This document shows positions 9,380-21,655 of a stretch of 64,000 bases of DNA, piece after piece. Every line of letters starts with the position of its first letter. Positions within the stretch are counted from its first letter, which is position 1. The DNA comes from Aquabacter sp. L1I39 (GTDB lineage Bacteria > Pseudomonadota > Alphaproteobacteria > Rhizobiales > Xanthobacteraceae), in assembly GCF_017742835.1 (NCBI RefSeq), contig NZ_CP072392.1, positions 1,410,385-1,474,384 of the forward strand, read 5' to 3'. The notes beneath the pieces are model-generated. The model did not search any database. It saw only the letters and a program-made list of their open reading frames with translations, and was not told the origin of the DNA. Made by a program: the position numbers and the translations under genes.

Positions 9380-9886
9380 TCAGTAGCCGAGCGCGGTCTC
9401 GATCGGGCCCTTGGGCAGCGGCACCAGGAACCAGATTTCGAACATGACGAACAGGACGAGCGGAACGCCCACGGCGACGGGCGCGATCACCTGCCACTTA
9501 TACTTGCCCAGCCACGCCATGAAGAAGGCGATGAAGATCATCGACGCCACATAGATGCCGATGACTTCGATCAGCACCACATAGACGATGGTGGGGACGA
9601 GAACCTTCAGTACCGAGCCCAATTGTTCGCGGTCGACGAAGTTGGTCAGGTTCGGGGTCTTGGTGACGAGGTTCTGGACGAGCGTACCGAGGCTCGCCAC
9701 GAACATGATCAGCCCCACATAGAAGGGGAAGTAGCCGGCCTGCGGACCGTCCGACGCCCAACGCGCACCCACGCGCCAGCTGTCGGCCATCACCAGGGCC
9801 GCAACGCCCATGAACAGAAGGGCGACCACCACATCCATGGTGCGGGTGGTGACGGTGTGCTCGCTTTTTTCAGTTTCGGAACTCAT
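9380..9886 (-). CDS. tctB: Tripartite tricarboxylate transporter, small permease subunit (TctB)
   Basis: 168 residues with four predicted membrane helices (about 17-35, 55-75, 95-128 as a long or paired segment, and 132-155), the pattern of TctB. The motif GPQAGYFPFYVGLIMF after the first helix is typical of the family. TctB partners TctA in the cytoplasmic membrane; its exact role is poorly known. It follows tctC by 72 bases, so the two are surely cotranscribed. Confidence 0.93.
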   Translation of the reverse strand: MSSETEKSEHTVTTRTMDVVVALLFMGVAALVMADSWRVGARWASDGPQAGYFPFYVGLIMFVASLGTLVQNLVTKTPNLTNFVDREQLGSVLKVLVPTIVYVVLIEVIGIYVASMIFIAFFMAWLGKYKWQVIAPVAVGVPLVLFVMFEIWFLVPLPKGPIETALGY

Positions 9887-9958
9887 GCCTCAATCCTCCG
9901 AACGGGAGATCGGCGCGTGGCGGAGAGGCGGAGGGCGAGGCGCCCTCCGCACCACCCG

Positions 9959-10972
9959 TCACTTCGCGACGAAACCTGCCTTTTCCATCAGCGAGAGGTG
10001 GGTCTGGGCGGCCTTGCCGAGCCAGGCCTTATATTCCTCACCCGTCAGCATGGTGGTGTTGAAGGCCCCCTTCTGCATGAAGTCCTTCCATTCGGGCGTC
10101 TCGCGCACCTTCTTGAACAGGTCCACATAATAGTCGACCTGGTCCTTGGTGACCCGCGGGGGCATGAAGATGCCGCGCAGCATCAAGTATTCGATGTCGA
10201 GGCCGGCTTCCTTGCAGGTGGGGATGTCGCCCCACGACTTTCCGTCGGCAACCGGCTCCTTGTAGGCGAGGCGCTGATAGTCGAACACACAGAGCGGCTT
10301 GACTTCGCCGGCCCGCCACTGGGACACGGCCTCGATGGGATTGTTGACCGAAGACGTGATGTGCCCGCCCACAAGCTGCGCCGCCACGTCGCCGCCGCCC
10401 TTGTAGGGAACATAGATGAACTTGGCGCCGGTCTTCTGCTCGATGGCGGCGGTGATGATCTGGTCTTCCTGCTTGGAGCCGGTGCCACCCATCTTGAATT
10501 CGGAGCCGCCGGAGGCCGCCTTGAGGGCCGCAAGATAGCCGGCCACGTCGTTATAGGGCGCCTTGGCATTCACCCACAGGACGAACTCGTCCAGGGCCAG
10601 CATGGCCACGGGGGTGAGGTCATCCCACTTGAACGGAACGCCGGTGGCGAGCGGCGTGGTGAAGATGTTCGATAGGGAAATGATGATCTTGTTGGCGTTG
10701 CCCGCAGAGGACTTCACATCAAGGAAGCCTTCGGCGCCGGCACCACCGGACTTGTTGATGACCACCAGGGACTGCTTCATCAGATTGTTCTTCTGAATGA
10801 TGCCCTGAATCATGCGCGCCATCTGGTCGGCGCCACCACCCGTGCCTGCGGGGACAATGAACTCCACCGTTTTGGTGGGCTCCCAGGCGAAGGCTGACAA
10901 AGGCGTGAGCGCAGCCAGAGCCGTACAGGCCACAGCGAGACGCTTCACGGTTTTTGCAAGAGCCAAACGCAT
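9959..10972 (-). CDS. tctC: Tripartite tricarboxylate transporter substrate-binding protein (TctC/Bug)
   Basis: 337 residues with a clear signal peptide (KTVKRLAVACTALAALTPLSAFA, cut near residue 29). The mature protein begins EPTKTVEFIVPAGTGGGADQMAR, the conserved Bug/TctC ligand loop. IVINKSG-like and GGTGSKQEDQI segments follow, and YVPYKGGGDVAAQLVGGH is the second ligand loop. It captures the carboxylate in the periplasm and hands it to TctAB. It is the first gene of the tct operon and is preceded by a repeat-rich control region. The ligand cannot be read from sequence; context suggests oxalate. Confidence 0.95.
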   Translation of the reverse strand: MRLALAKTVKRLAVACTALAALTPLSAFAWEPTKTVEFIVPAGTGGGADQMARMIQGIIQKNNLMKQSLVVINKSGGAGAEGFLDVKSSAGNANKIIISLSNIFTTPLATGVPFKWDDLTPVAMLALDEFVLWVNAKAPYNDVAGYLAALKAASGGSEFKMGGTGSKQEDQIITAAIEQKTGAKFIYVPYKGGGDVAAQLVGGHITSSVNNPIEAVSQWRAGEVKPLCVFDYQRLAYKEPVADGKSWGDIPTCKEAGLDIEYLMLRGIFMPPRVTKDQVDYYVDLFKKVRETPEWKDFMQKGAFNTTMLTGEEYKAWLGKAAQTHLSLMEKAGFVAK

Positions 10973-11018
10973 TCGTCTTTCCTCCCGGATCGTCCGCCGT
11001 TTTTTCGCGCGGATCGCT

Positions 11019-11041
11019 TTGACGTAACGTCTTGACGTAAC
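11019..11041 (-). promoter_or_regulatory. Tandem direct repeat upstream of tctC
   Basis: Two identical 10-mers TTGACGTAAC separated by GTC (13-base period), 47-69 bases before the tctC start. Spacing of just over one helical turn suits a regulator binding as a head-to-tail dimer, or a site overlapping the promoter. Confidence 0.45.
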
Positions 11042-11126
11042 TGCGATTTATCCGCCCCTGGCTGAGGGCGACGGAGAAAGAGTATTCTGTATGTCAGCTT
11101 CCCGCAATCGAAATTGTCTATGCATA

Positions 11127-11142
11127 ATTCGAAATTACGAAT
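11127..11142. promoter_or_regulatory. Palindrome ATTCGAAATTACGAAT
   Basis: A 16-bp inverted repeat with one mismatched pair (ATTCG ... CGAAT), 155-170 bases upstream of tctC. Candidate regulator site close to the stronger palindrome at 11156. Confidence 0.35.
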
Positions 11143-11155
11143 ACTCGCATCTATA

Positions 11156-11178
11156 ATCTGAAATACATTATTTCAGAT
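11156..11178. promoter_or_regulatory. Perfect 10-bp inverted repeat, probable operator
   Basis: ATCTGAAATA-CAT-TATTTCAGAT: ten perfect base pairs around a 3-base centre, about 185-205 bases before tctC and 275 after the iclR gene end. The TGAAA...TTTCA core resembles sites of IclR-family proteins, and the adjacent gene encodes one, so IclR binding here is a reasonable hypothesis. Confidence 0.5.
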
Positions 11179-11452
11179 AGAGCATTGAGCACCTGCACAC
11201 ACAGTATTCGCGCGCGCGAAAGCACGCCTCGGCACCTTCAAGCAAGCCGCATTCTATCGCTGCGGCATCCCTTCAGGCAGCTGGCCCCTATCCCAATAGC
11301 CTCACGTTTTCCGATACATGCCGCAGATCCAGCGGCACCCGCCGCCCGGCGAGCGCACCGGCGGCAGATTCATGCGGGGCTGCGTTTGCCACCTCGCCCC
11401 GGCCATGCCCGATTGCAGTGCAACGCAGCCGACCGAAGACGCGAGGGTTGCA

Positions 11453-12304
11453 TCAATCCCGAAGATCGAGGCCGGAAAGCCGCGTCTCGCTACCGCCGGA
11501 ATAAAGCCGGGTCATCTCCTCGGCCGCTGCGATCACCCGCCGGCCGAGGCGCTGCACCCGGTCGTCGCTCATGCGCACCGCCGGTGCGGAAATGGAAACC
11601 GCGCCGATGGGCTCGCCCCATTCGTTGAAGATGGGGGCCGCCACCGCGCGCATGCCGAGCGTATGCTCCTCGTCATCGAGGGCGAATCCGCGCCCGACCA
11701 CCTGTTCCACATCGTCCATCAGCTCCCGCTCGGAGCGATGCGTGCGCACGGTAAAGGCCTCGTAGCGGATCGAAGCGAGGCAGGCGCCGCGAAAGGCGGG
11801 GCTCGCCACCGCCAGGATGCACTTGCCCGCAGCAGAGGCATGGAGCGGCAGGCGCGCCCCCAGCCGAAAAAAGGCCCGCACCGGTGCATGGCCTTCCGCC
11901 TGCGCCACCACCACCAGTTCGCTGCCGTCAAACATGGAGAGGTTCACCGTCTCCTCGGTCTCGTGCAGCAGGCGCCGCACCACCGGCCGGCCGATCTCCG
12001 GCAGCTTGCGGATGCGCAGATAAGCGGCGCCGATCCGGAACAGGCCGAGCCCGACCGTCCACAGGCCATTCTCCTGGTCGTGGCTCACCAATTGGCGCTT
12101 CTGGAGCGTGGCGAGGAGGCGATGAACGGTGGAGGCCGGAAGGTCCGCCCGCCGCGCCACGTCGGACAAGCTCATGCCATCCGCCTCCGAGAGCACGCGC
12201 AGGAGAACAATGGCGCGATCCAGCGACTGCACCTCGCCGCCTTCGGCCGCAGGCGATGCCGGGCGCCCGCGGCGCCGGGGCAAGAGGACCTGGTCTTCCA
12301 TCAT
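11453..12304 (-). CDS. IclR-family transcriptional regulator
   Basis: 283 residues. The N-terminal winged helix-turn-helix is at about 25-90 (SLDRAIVLLRVLSEADGMSL, then DLPASTVHRLLATLQ), and the GAF-like effector domain at about 105-275 includes LPLHASAAGKCILA and GAVSISAPAVRMSD, both family hallmarks. ATG 12304 is chosen for its six-base spacing from GGGAGG; GTG 12307 and ATG 12301 are adjacent alternatives. It is divergent from the PanE-like reductase and upstream of tctCBA, so it may control either or both. IclR proteins often respond to small acids such as glyoxylate; that effector is a guess here. Confidence 0.92.
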   Translation of the reverse strand: MMEDQVLLPRRRGRPASPAAEGGEVQSLDRAIVLLRVLSEADGMSLSDVARRADLPASTVHRLLATLQKRQLVSHDQENGLWTVGLGLFRIGAAYLRIRKLPEIGRPVVRRLLHETEETVNLSMFDGSELVVVAQAEGHAPVRAFFRLGARLPLHASAAGKCILAVASPAFRGACLASIRYEAFTVRTHRSERELMDDVEQVVGRGFALDDEEHTLGMRAVAAPIFNEWGEPIGAVSISAPAVRMSDDRVQRLGRRVIAAAEEMTRLYSGGSETRLSGLDLRD

Positions 12305-12403
12305 CACCCGCCTCCCTCGCGCCCCACTTCAAGTGCGACGCGCGGGCCTAGCATAGGCCAAAGGCGGCCCGCTGCCAGCGTGGCCGAGGCGACGCTGCGT
12401 CAA

Positions 12404-12433
12404 TTTTCCGTATTTTGGAAATTTTTCTCAAAA
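12404..12433. promoter_or_regulatory. AT-rich inverted repeat between iclR and panE-like gene
   Basis: In the 220-base divergent gap, TTTCC-GTATTTT-GGAAA (12406-12422 approximately) runs into TGGAAATTTTTCTCA, which loosely resembles the E. coli IclR box. It is a likely shared operator/promoter zone, with modest evidence. Confidence 0.3.
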
Positions 12434-12524
12434 TGCAGATTTTATCCTTGAGCGGAGGGGAGAGCTTCGCTAAAACTCGTGGCATACAAAATACTCCATC
12501 ATCGATACGGGGAGGGTGCGCCAA

Positions 12525-13559
12525 ATGAAGGTCTGCATCTATGGGGCGGGCGCCATCGGTGGATATATGGGCGTGCAGTTGGCCCTGGCGGGGGCCGAGG
12601 TCAGTCTCGTCGCGCGCGGCGCCCATTTGGACGCCATGCGTCAGAATGGCGTGAAGCTGCTCATCGGGGGCGAGGAGCGGGTGGCGCAGGTGAACGCCAC
12701 GGACGATCCCGCGACGCTCGGGCCGCAGGATTATGTGATCATCGCCCTCAAGGCCCATTCGGTGCCGGGCGTGGTCGAGCGCATGCGCCCTCTGCTGGGC
12801 AACGACACCTCGGTGGTGACGGCCGTGAACGGCGTGCCCTACTGGTACTTCTACAAGCATGGCGGCGCGCTTGAAGGCCGCACGCTGGAAAGCATCGATC
12901 CCGGCGGACGCCAGTGGGACGTGCTGAAGCCCGAACGCGCCATCGGCTGCATCGTCTATCCCGCCACCGAAGTTGTGGCCCCCGGCGTGATCCAGCACGT
13001 CTACGGTGACAAGTTCCCCCTGGGTGAGCCCTCCGGGGACCGCTCCGAGCGGGTGGAACGGCTTGCCGCCATGATGAACAAGTCGGGCCTGCGGGCACCC
13101 GTGATGGACAATATCCGCGACGAGCTATGGCTGAAGCTGTGGGGCAATCTGTGCTTCAACCCCATCAGCGCGCTCACCCACGCCACCCTGGATGTCATCG
13201 CCGCCGACCCGGACACCCGCGCCGTCGCCCGTTCCATGATGCTGGAGGCGCAGGCCATCGCCAGCCGGCTCGGGGTCAATTTCCGCGTGGATGTGGAACG
13301 GCGCATCAATGGCGCGGGCGCGGTGGGGGCCCACAAGACCTCCATGCTCCAGGACCTGGAACGCAGCCGACCCATGGAGATCGATCCGCTGGTGACGGTA
13401 GTGCAGGAAATGGGGCGGCTGCTGGAGATGCCCACCCCCACCCTCGACGTGGTGCTGGCCCTGGTGCGCCAGAGGGCGGCCATGGCGGGCCTCGGCGACC
13501 ACCTGTCGTCGCCGCCGCTCACCGCCGCCCGCCTGCCGGCGGTGGCCACCAAGCACTGA
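12525..13559 (+). CDS. PanE/ApbA-family reductase, probable oxalyl-CoA reductase (PanE2 type)
   Basis: 344 residues. The N-terminal Rossmann motif is GAGAIGGYMG (residues 8-17), with the ApbA/PanE arrangement including VIIALKAHSVPGV and the C-terminal domain ELWLKLWGNLCFNPISALT with its lysine. Classical members reduce 2-dehydropantoate. In Methylobacterium extorquens a homologue beside oxalate genes, PanE2, is known to reduce oxalyl-CoA to glyoxylate for carbon assimilation. Given the oxc/frc/tct neighbours and 344 rather than about 300 residues, that role is my preferred inference. ATG 12525 has GGGGAGGG eight bases upstream. A strong terminator follows the gene. Confidence 0.85.
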   Translation: MKVCIYGAGAIGGYMGVQLALAGAEVSLVARGAHLDAMRQNGVKLLIGGEERVAQVNATDDPATLGPQDYVIIALKAHSVPGVVERMRPLLGNDTSVVTAVNGVPYWYFYKHGGALEGRTLESIDPGGRQWDVLKPERAIGCIVYPATEVVAPGVIQHVYGDKFPLGEPSGDRSERVERLAAMMNKSGLRAPVMDNIRDELWLKLWGNLCFNPISALTHATLDVIAADPDTRAVARSMMLEAQAIASRLGVNFRVDVERRINGAGAVGAHKTSMLQDLERSRPMEIDPLVTVVQEMGRLLEMPTPTLDVVLALVRQRAAMAGLGDHLSSPPLTAARLPAVATKH

Positions 13560-13572
13560 GGGTTCCGGCAAC

Positions 13573-13613
13573 AAAAAAGGGACCCGCGCCAGACGGCGCG
13601 GGTCCCTTTTTTT
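13573..13613 (+). terminator. Rho-independent terminator after panE-like gene
   Basis: GGGACCCGCGCC-AGAC-GGCGCGGGTCCC followed by seven T and preceded by six A, 14 bases after the stop codon. It is a textbook intrinsic terminator and could work in both directions. Confidence 0.95.
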
Positions 13614-13655
13614 GTTCAGCCGACGCCCACAGCCCCGGGCGGCAGGCCGCAGGAC

Positions 13656-13787
13656 TCACTCGTCCGCGACGGCCACGTTCGGACCGGCAGCGGTGGTCGC
13701 GCCGGTGCTGAGAGCAACGCCCGTAATGGCGTAGCCGAGAACCAGGACAGCGAAGACGGCAATGCGCTTCAACATGGAAAATCTCAT
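13656..13787 (-). CDS. Small secreted or membrane peptide (43 aa), unknown
   Basis: The frame runs from ATG 13787 (or ATG 13775, 39 residues) to TGA. It encodes a basic start (MRFSMLKRI), a hydrophobic stretch AVFAVLVLGYAITGVAL and a small polar tail ending VAVADE. That is the look of a signal peptide with a short mature part, or of a single-span membrane peptide. The ribosome-binding site is weak. It lies alone on the minus strand next to the panE terminator. I do not recognise a family; it may be non-functional. Confidence 0.4.
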   Translation of the reverse strand: MRFSMLKRIAVFAVLVLGYAITGVALSTGATTAAGPNVAVADE

Positions 13788-14208
13788 GTCATCTGGACGA
13801 GGGACGGTCTCGCACGGGCCACGTGCGCACCGCCACGGTGTCGCCTAAAGGGTTCTCAAGACGTTAAGATCGGACCGCACCGGCCGCACACCGGCACCGT
13901 CTTCTCCCGACACAGTTAATGCGCCGCGCCGCTTCCGGTTCCCCAAATCGCAGCGCAGCAATTGCGGCGCACGGGATAGCGCAGCCGTTTGGCTCCGTCG
14001 AGCCATACGATGGAGGGGAGACACCATCCCTTCGCATTATTTTACCTCTCCGCGACCCCCGAAAGCCGATGGTTCAAGACCGGTTGCAAATATGTCTCGC
14101 CGGCTGGAATAAGAAGCGCCCCGAGCCGGGCCTGCGCGCCCCGGCTTTTCCCCAGAGGCGCGAGACTCTAGAGGAGGGGCGACTTCGCTTCCCACACGAG
14201 ACCCCCGC
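13788..14208. other. Intergenic region before yqaA
   Basis: 421 bases without a convincing gene. They contain a T-followed hairpin at 14124-14149 and an AT-rich patch near 14036-14050. They probably carry the promoter and leader of yqaA and the promoter of the small minus-strand frame. Confidence 0.55.
14124..14149 (+). terminator. Hairpin with short T-run in yqaA leader
   Basis: AGCCGGG / CCCGGCT with a 9-base loop followed by TTT, about 60 bases before the yqaA start. It could be a leader attenuator or the end of a short unannotated transcript. Confidence 0.35.
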
Positions 14209-14790
14209 ATGCTGCGCAAGCTCTACGACTGGGTGATTGCCTATTCTTCTCGCCCGTCGGCCCCCTGGGCGCTCGGCATCGTATCTTTCGCGGAAAGCTC
14301 GGTCTTCCCCATCCCCCCCGACGTGCTCCAGGTGCCCATGACCCTGGCGCGACCGGAAAAGGCCTGGACCTACGCGTTGATCGCCACGCTCTCCTCGGTG
14401 GCAGGCGGCCTCGTGGGCTATGCCATCGGCGCCCTGCTCTATGACAGCGTCGGCCTCTTCCTGATCAATCTTTACGGCTATGGCAGCAAGGTGGAGACCT
14501 TCCGCCACGCTTATGCCCAATATGGCCATTGGGTGATCCTGCTGAAGGGCCTCACCCCCATCCCCTACAAGCTGGTGACCATCACGTCCGGTTTCGCGGA
14601 CTACAGCCTGTTCTGGTTCGTGGTGCTCTCGCTCATCACCCGCGGTGCGCGCTTCTTCCTGCTGGCGGCCCTGCTGCGCTATTTCGGCCCGGCGGCGCGC
14701 AATTTCATCGAGAAGCGGCTGGGGCTGGTCACGCTCGGCCTGTTCGCGGTGGTGGTGATCGGGCTGGTGGCGGCGGTCTATCTGTTCTGA
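14209..14790 (+). CDS. YqaA-family (DedA-like/VTT domain) inner membrane protein
   Basis: 193 residues with about five membrane segments. The segment beginning SFAESSVFPIPPDVLQVPM matches the YqaA/DedA re-entrant loop motif, and GLTPIPYKLVTITSGFADYS is the second conserved loop. DedA-superfamily proteins are linked to lipid scrambling or carrier-lipid recycling and envelope homeostasis; YqaA itself is poorly characterised. A purine-rich GAGGAGGGG lies over 30 bases upstream, so the leader is unusual, but no better start is seen. A bidirectional terminator separates it from gltD. Confidence 0.88.
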   Translation: MLRKLYDWVIAYSSRPSAPWALGIVSFAESSVFPIPPDVLQVPMTLARPEKAWTYALIATLSSVAGGLVGYAIGALLYDSVGLFLINLYGYGSKVETFRHAYAQYGHWVILLKGLTPIPYKLVTITSGFADYSLFWFVVLSLITRGARFFLLAALLRYFGPAARNFIEKRLGLVTLGLFAVVVIGLVAAVYLF

Positions 14791-14809
14791 CCTTTGCCTC
14801 CCTGACATG

Positions 14810-14848
14810 AAAAAACGCCCGGCCTGCGTGCGCAGGCCGGGCGTTTTT
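14810..14848. terminator. Bidirectional intrinsic terminator yqaA / gltD
   Basis: Fourteen-base perfect arms ACGCCCGGCCTGCG / CGCAGGCCGGGCGT, flanked by an A-run on the left and a T-run on the right, between two convergent genes. It serves yqaA on the plus strand and gltD on the minus strand. Confidence 0.93.
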
Positions 14849-14872
14849 CGTTTCGCAGACGGGATCGGCGGC

Positions 14873-16297
14873 TCAGCGCGGCAAAGTGGTCGCGCCCATC
14901 AGATCCTTGTCGATGGCATGCGCCGCCTGCCGCCCCTCGCGGATGGCCCAGACCACCAGCGACTGGCCGCGCCGCATGTCGCCCGCCGCATAAAGCTTCG
15001 GCACCGAGGTCAGATAGGCGGTCTCGTCGGCCTTCAGGTTGCCGCGCTTGTCGAGATCGGCGCCGGACTGCTCCAGCAGGCCCGCCCGCAGCGGGCCGGC
15101 AAAGCCGATGGCCAGGAAGACGAGGTCGGCGCGCAGCACGAACTCGGTGCCGGCGATGGGCTGGCGCTTCTGGTCTACGCGGGCGCACTTCACGCCGGTG
15201 ACGCGGCCGTTGCGGCCCTCAATGCCGAGCGTCGCGCAGGCGAATTCACGCTCTGCGCCCTCGGCCTGGGAGGAAGAGGTGCGGAACTTGGTGGGCCAGA
15301 AGGGCCACACCGCCAGCTTGTCCTCCTTCACCGGCGGCACCGGGCGGATGTCCAGCTGGGTGACCGAGAGGGCACCCTGGCGGAAGGCGGTGCCCACGCA
15401 GTCGGAGGCGGTGTCGCCGCCGCCCACCACCACCACATGCTTGCCGGCAGCCAGAAGGGGCAGCTCGCGGCTCACATCCTCGCCGCCGCCCCGACGGTTC
15501 TGCTGCACCAGATAGGGCATGGCGAAGTGCACGCCCTCGAACTCCTGGCCGGGCAGCACCGGATCGCGCGGGTTCTCGGCCCCGCCCGCCAGCAGCACGG
15601 CGTCATAGGTGTCGAGCAATTCCTGCACCGGCTTGGTCACGCCCACATTCACGCCATAGTGGAAGGTGACGCCCTCGCCTTCCATCTGCGCCACGCGGCG
15701 ATCAATGTGCTTCTTCTCCATCTTGAAGTCCGGGATGCCGTAGCGCAGCAGGCCGCCGGCCTTGGGCTCGCGCTCGAACACATGGACGTCATGGCCCGCG
15801 CGGGCGAGCTGCTGGGCGGCCGCAAGGCCCGCCGGCCCGGACCCCACCACGGCCACCGAACGCCCGGTGCGCTGGGCCGCCGGCTCGGGCTTGATCCAGC
15901 CGGACTTCCACGCCTTGTCGGCGATGGCCTGCTCCACCGTCTTGATGGTGACGGGCATGTCCTCGAGATTCAGCGTGCAGGCCTCCTCGCAGGGGGCGGG
16001 GCAGACGCGGCCGGTGAATTCGGGGAAATTGTTGGTGGAGTGCAGGTTGCGCGCCGCCTCCTCCCAGTCCCCCTGATAGACGAGGTCGTTCCAGTCGGGG
16101 ATCTGGTTATGGACCGGGCAGCCGGTCGGCCCATGGCAGAAGGGGATGCCGCAATCCATGCAGCGGGCGGCCTGGTTGGCCACCTCGGAATCCGGCAAGG
16201 GCAAGGTGAATTCGCGGAAATGGCGGATGCGGTCGGAGGCGGGCTGGTACTTCTGCTCGCGCCGATCGATCTCAAGAAAACCCGTGACCTTACCCAT
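14873..16297 (-). CDS. gltD: Glutamate synthase (NADPH) small subunit
   Basis: 474 residues. N-terminal cysteine clusters ([31 protein letters not shown]) bind the two [4Fe-4S] centres. An FAD-binding [18 protein letters not shown] follows, then an NADPH-binding [15 protein letters not shown], and the C-terminal [19 protein letters not shown] motif. GltD passes electrons from NADPH to GltB for glutamate formation from glutamine and 2-oxoglutarate. ATG 16297 has GGAGGGG upstream; the frame is open 11 codons further. It is downstream of gltB on the same strand, separated by about 236 bases. Confidence 0.97.
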   Translation of the reverse strand: MGKVTGFLEIDRREQKYQPASDRIRHFREFTLPLPDSEVANQAARCMDCGIPFCHGPTGCPVHNQIPDWNDLVYQGDWEEAARNLHSTNNFPEFTGRVCPAPCEEACTLNLEDMPVTIKTVEQAIADKAWKSGWIKPEPAAQRTGRSVAVVGSGPAGLAAAQQLARAGHDVHVFEREPKAGGLLRYGIPDFKMEKKHIDRRVAQMEGEGVTFHYGVNVGVTKPVQELLDTYDAVLLAGGAENPRDPVLPGQEFEGVHFAMPYLVQQNRRGGGEDVSRELPLLAAGKHVVVVGGGDTASDCVGTAFRQGALSVTQLDIRPVPPVKEDKLAVWPFWPTKFRTSSSQAEGAEREFACATLGIEGRNGRVTGVKCARVDQKRQPIAGTEFVLRADLVFLAIGFAGPLRAGLLEQSGADLDKRGNLKADETAYLTSVPKLYAAGDMRRGQSLVVWAIREGRQAAHAIDKDLMGATTLPR

Positions 16298-16497
16298 GCC
16301 TACCCCTCCGGGAGCCGCGTCGCACGCCAAGCGCCGTCTGCTCCATTACAAGAATTGTTCCAGCTTGAGGACTCGTCGTTCGCCATGTCGGGCGGCGCAG
16401 ACACCGCCCTGGCGGGTCGCAGGCGACCCGCCGTCCTCTCGGCCTCCCGCCCCTGAGGCGCGCGGCCCGGAAGCCGCGATCAGGAAGACGGGGGAAG

Positions 16498-16520
16498 CAG
16501 GCCGGGACAGGCCCGGCCTG
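16498..16520 (-). other. Stem-loop between gltB and gltD
   Basis: CAGGCCGGG-ACAGG-CCCGGCCTG, nine perfect pairs, 14 bases after the gltB stop. With no T-run it may act as a partial terminator or RNA-stability element that sets the gltB:gltD ratio. Confidence 0.45.
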
Positions 16521-16533
16521 AAGGGCTCCGGCC

Positions 16534-21234
<4,701 letters not shown>

Positions 21235-21655
21235 CTCTCCGCCCTCTCCTTTGCCCGGATGTGGATCCGGCACCATGCAACTCTCGCACCAGCGGTGGCG
21301 CACCGCGCAAAAAAGCGCACGTCCAAACGAAGACGTACGCCACAGGTCAGTGCAAAGCGCGATTGATAGGGCAGCAGGACTGCCCTATCTCCCGGACCAT
21401 GACAGAAAAGCGGCGGCGCCACAAGGTCTGATATGGTTCCAAGGAGGCCCCAAGGCTGGGCTTATTGCGCACAACAGGCGCTCTGCGCAAGAACGCTACG
21501 GCGCGCATGCGTTTCGCGCAACGGTGTTGCGACAGGAGGTGGGGACACCCATCCCACCGACGCCGCTTCCCGGTCCCACACCCGCCGCAAAGTCAGGGAT
21601 TATTAACCGTCACGATTCCGGTGCCAGATCCGTGCCGACCACAGCCAGGTGCTCC
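21235..21655. other. Divergent intergenic region gltB / proline-rich gene
   Basis: 421 bases with no gene. It contains the gltB promoter candidate at 21276-21291. No other strong motif was seen. Confidence 0.55.
21276..21291 (-). promoter_or_regulatory. Candidate sigma-54 promoter for gltB
   Basis: Read on the minus strand: TGGTGCGAGAGTTGCA. This keeps the invariant GG and GC twelve bases apart and matches TGGCACGN4TTGCW at 10 of 12 fixed positions. Transcription would begin about 30 bases before the gltB start. No enhancer-binding site was identified. Confidence 0.4.

Larger units (their letters stand above)
10973..11452. other. Control region upstream of tctC
   Basis: 480 AT-richer bases between iclR and tctC with no gene. 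It holds the direct repeat at 11019-11041 and palindromes at 11127-11142 and 11156-11178, annotated separately. Promoter elements for tctC must lie here, but I could not fix a -35/-10 pair with confidence. Confidence 0.6.
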
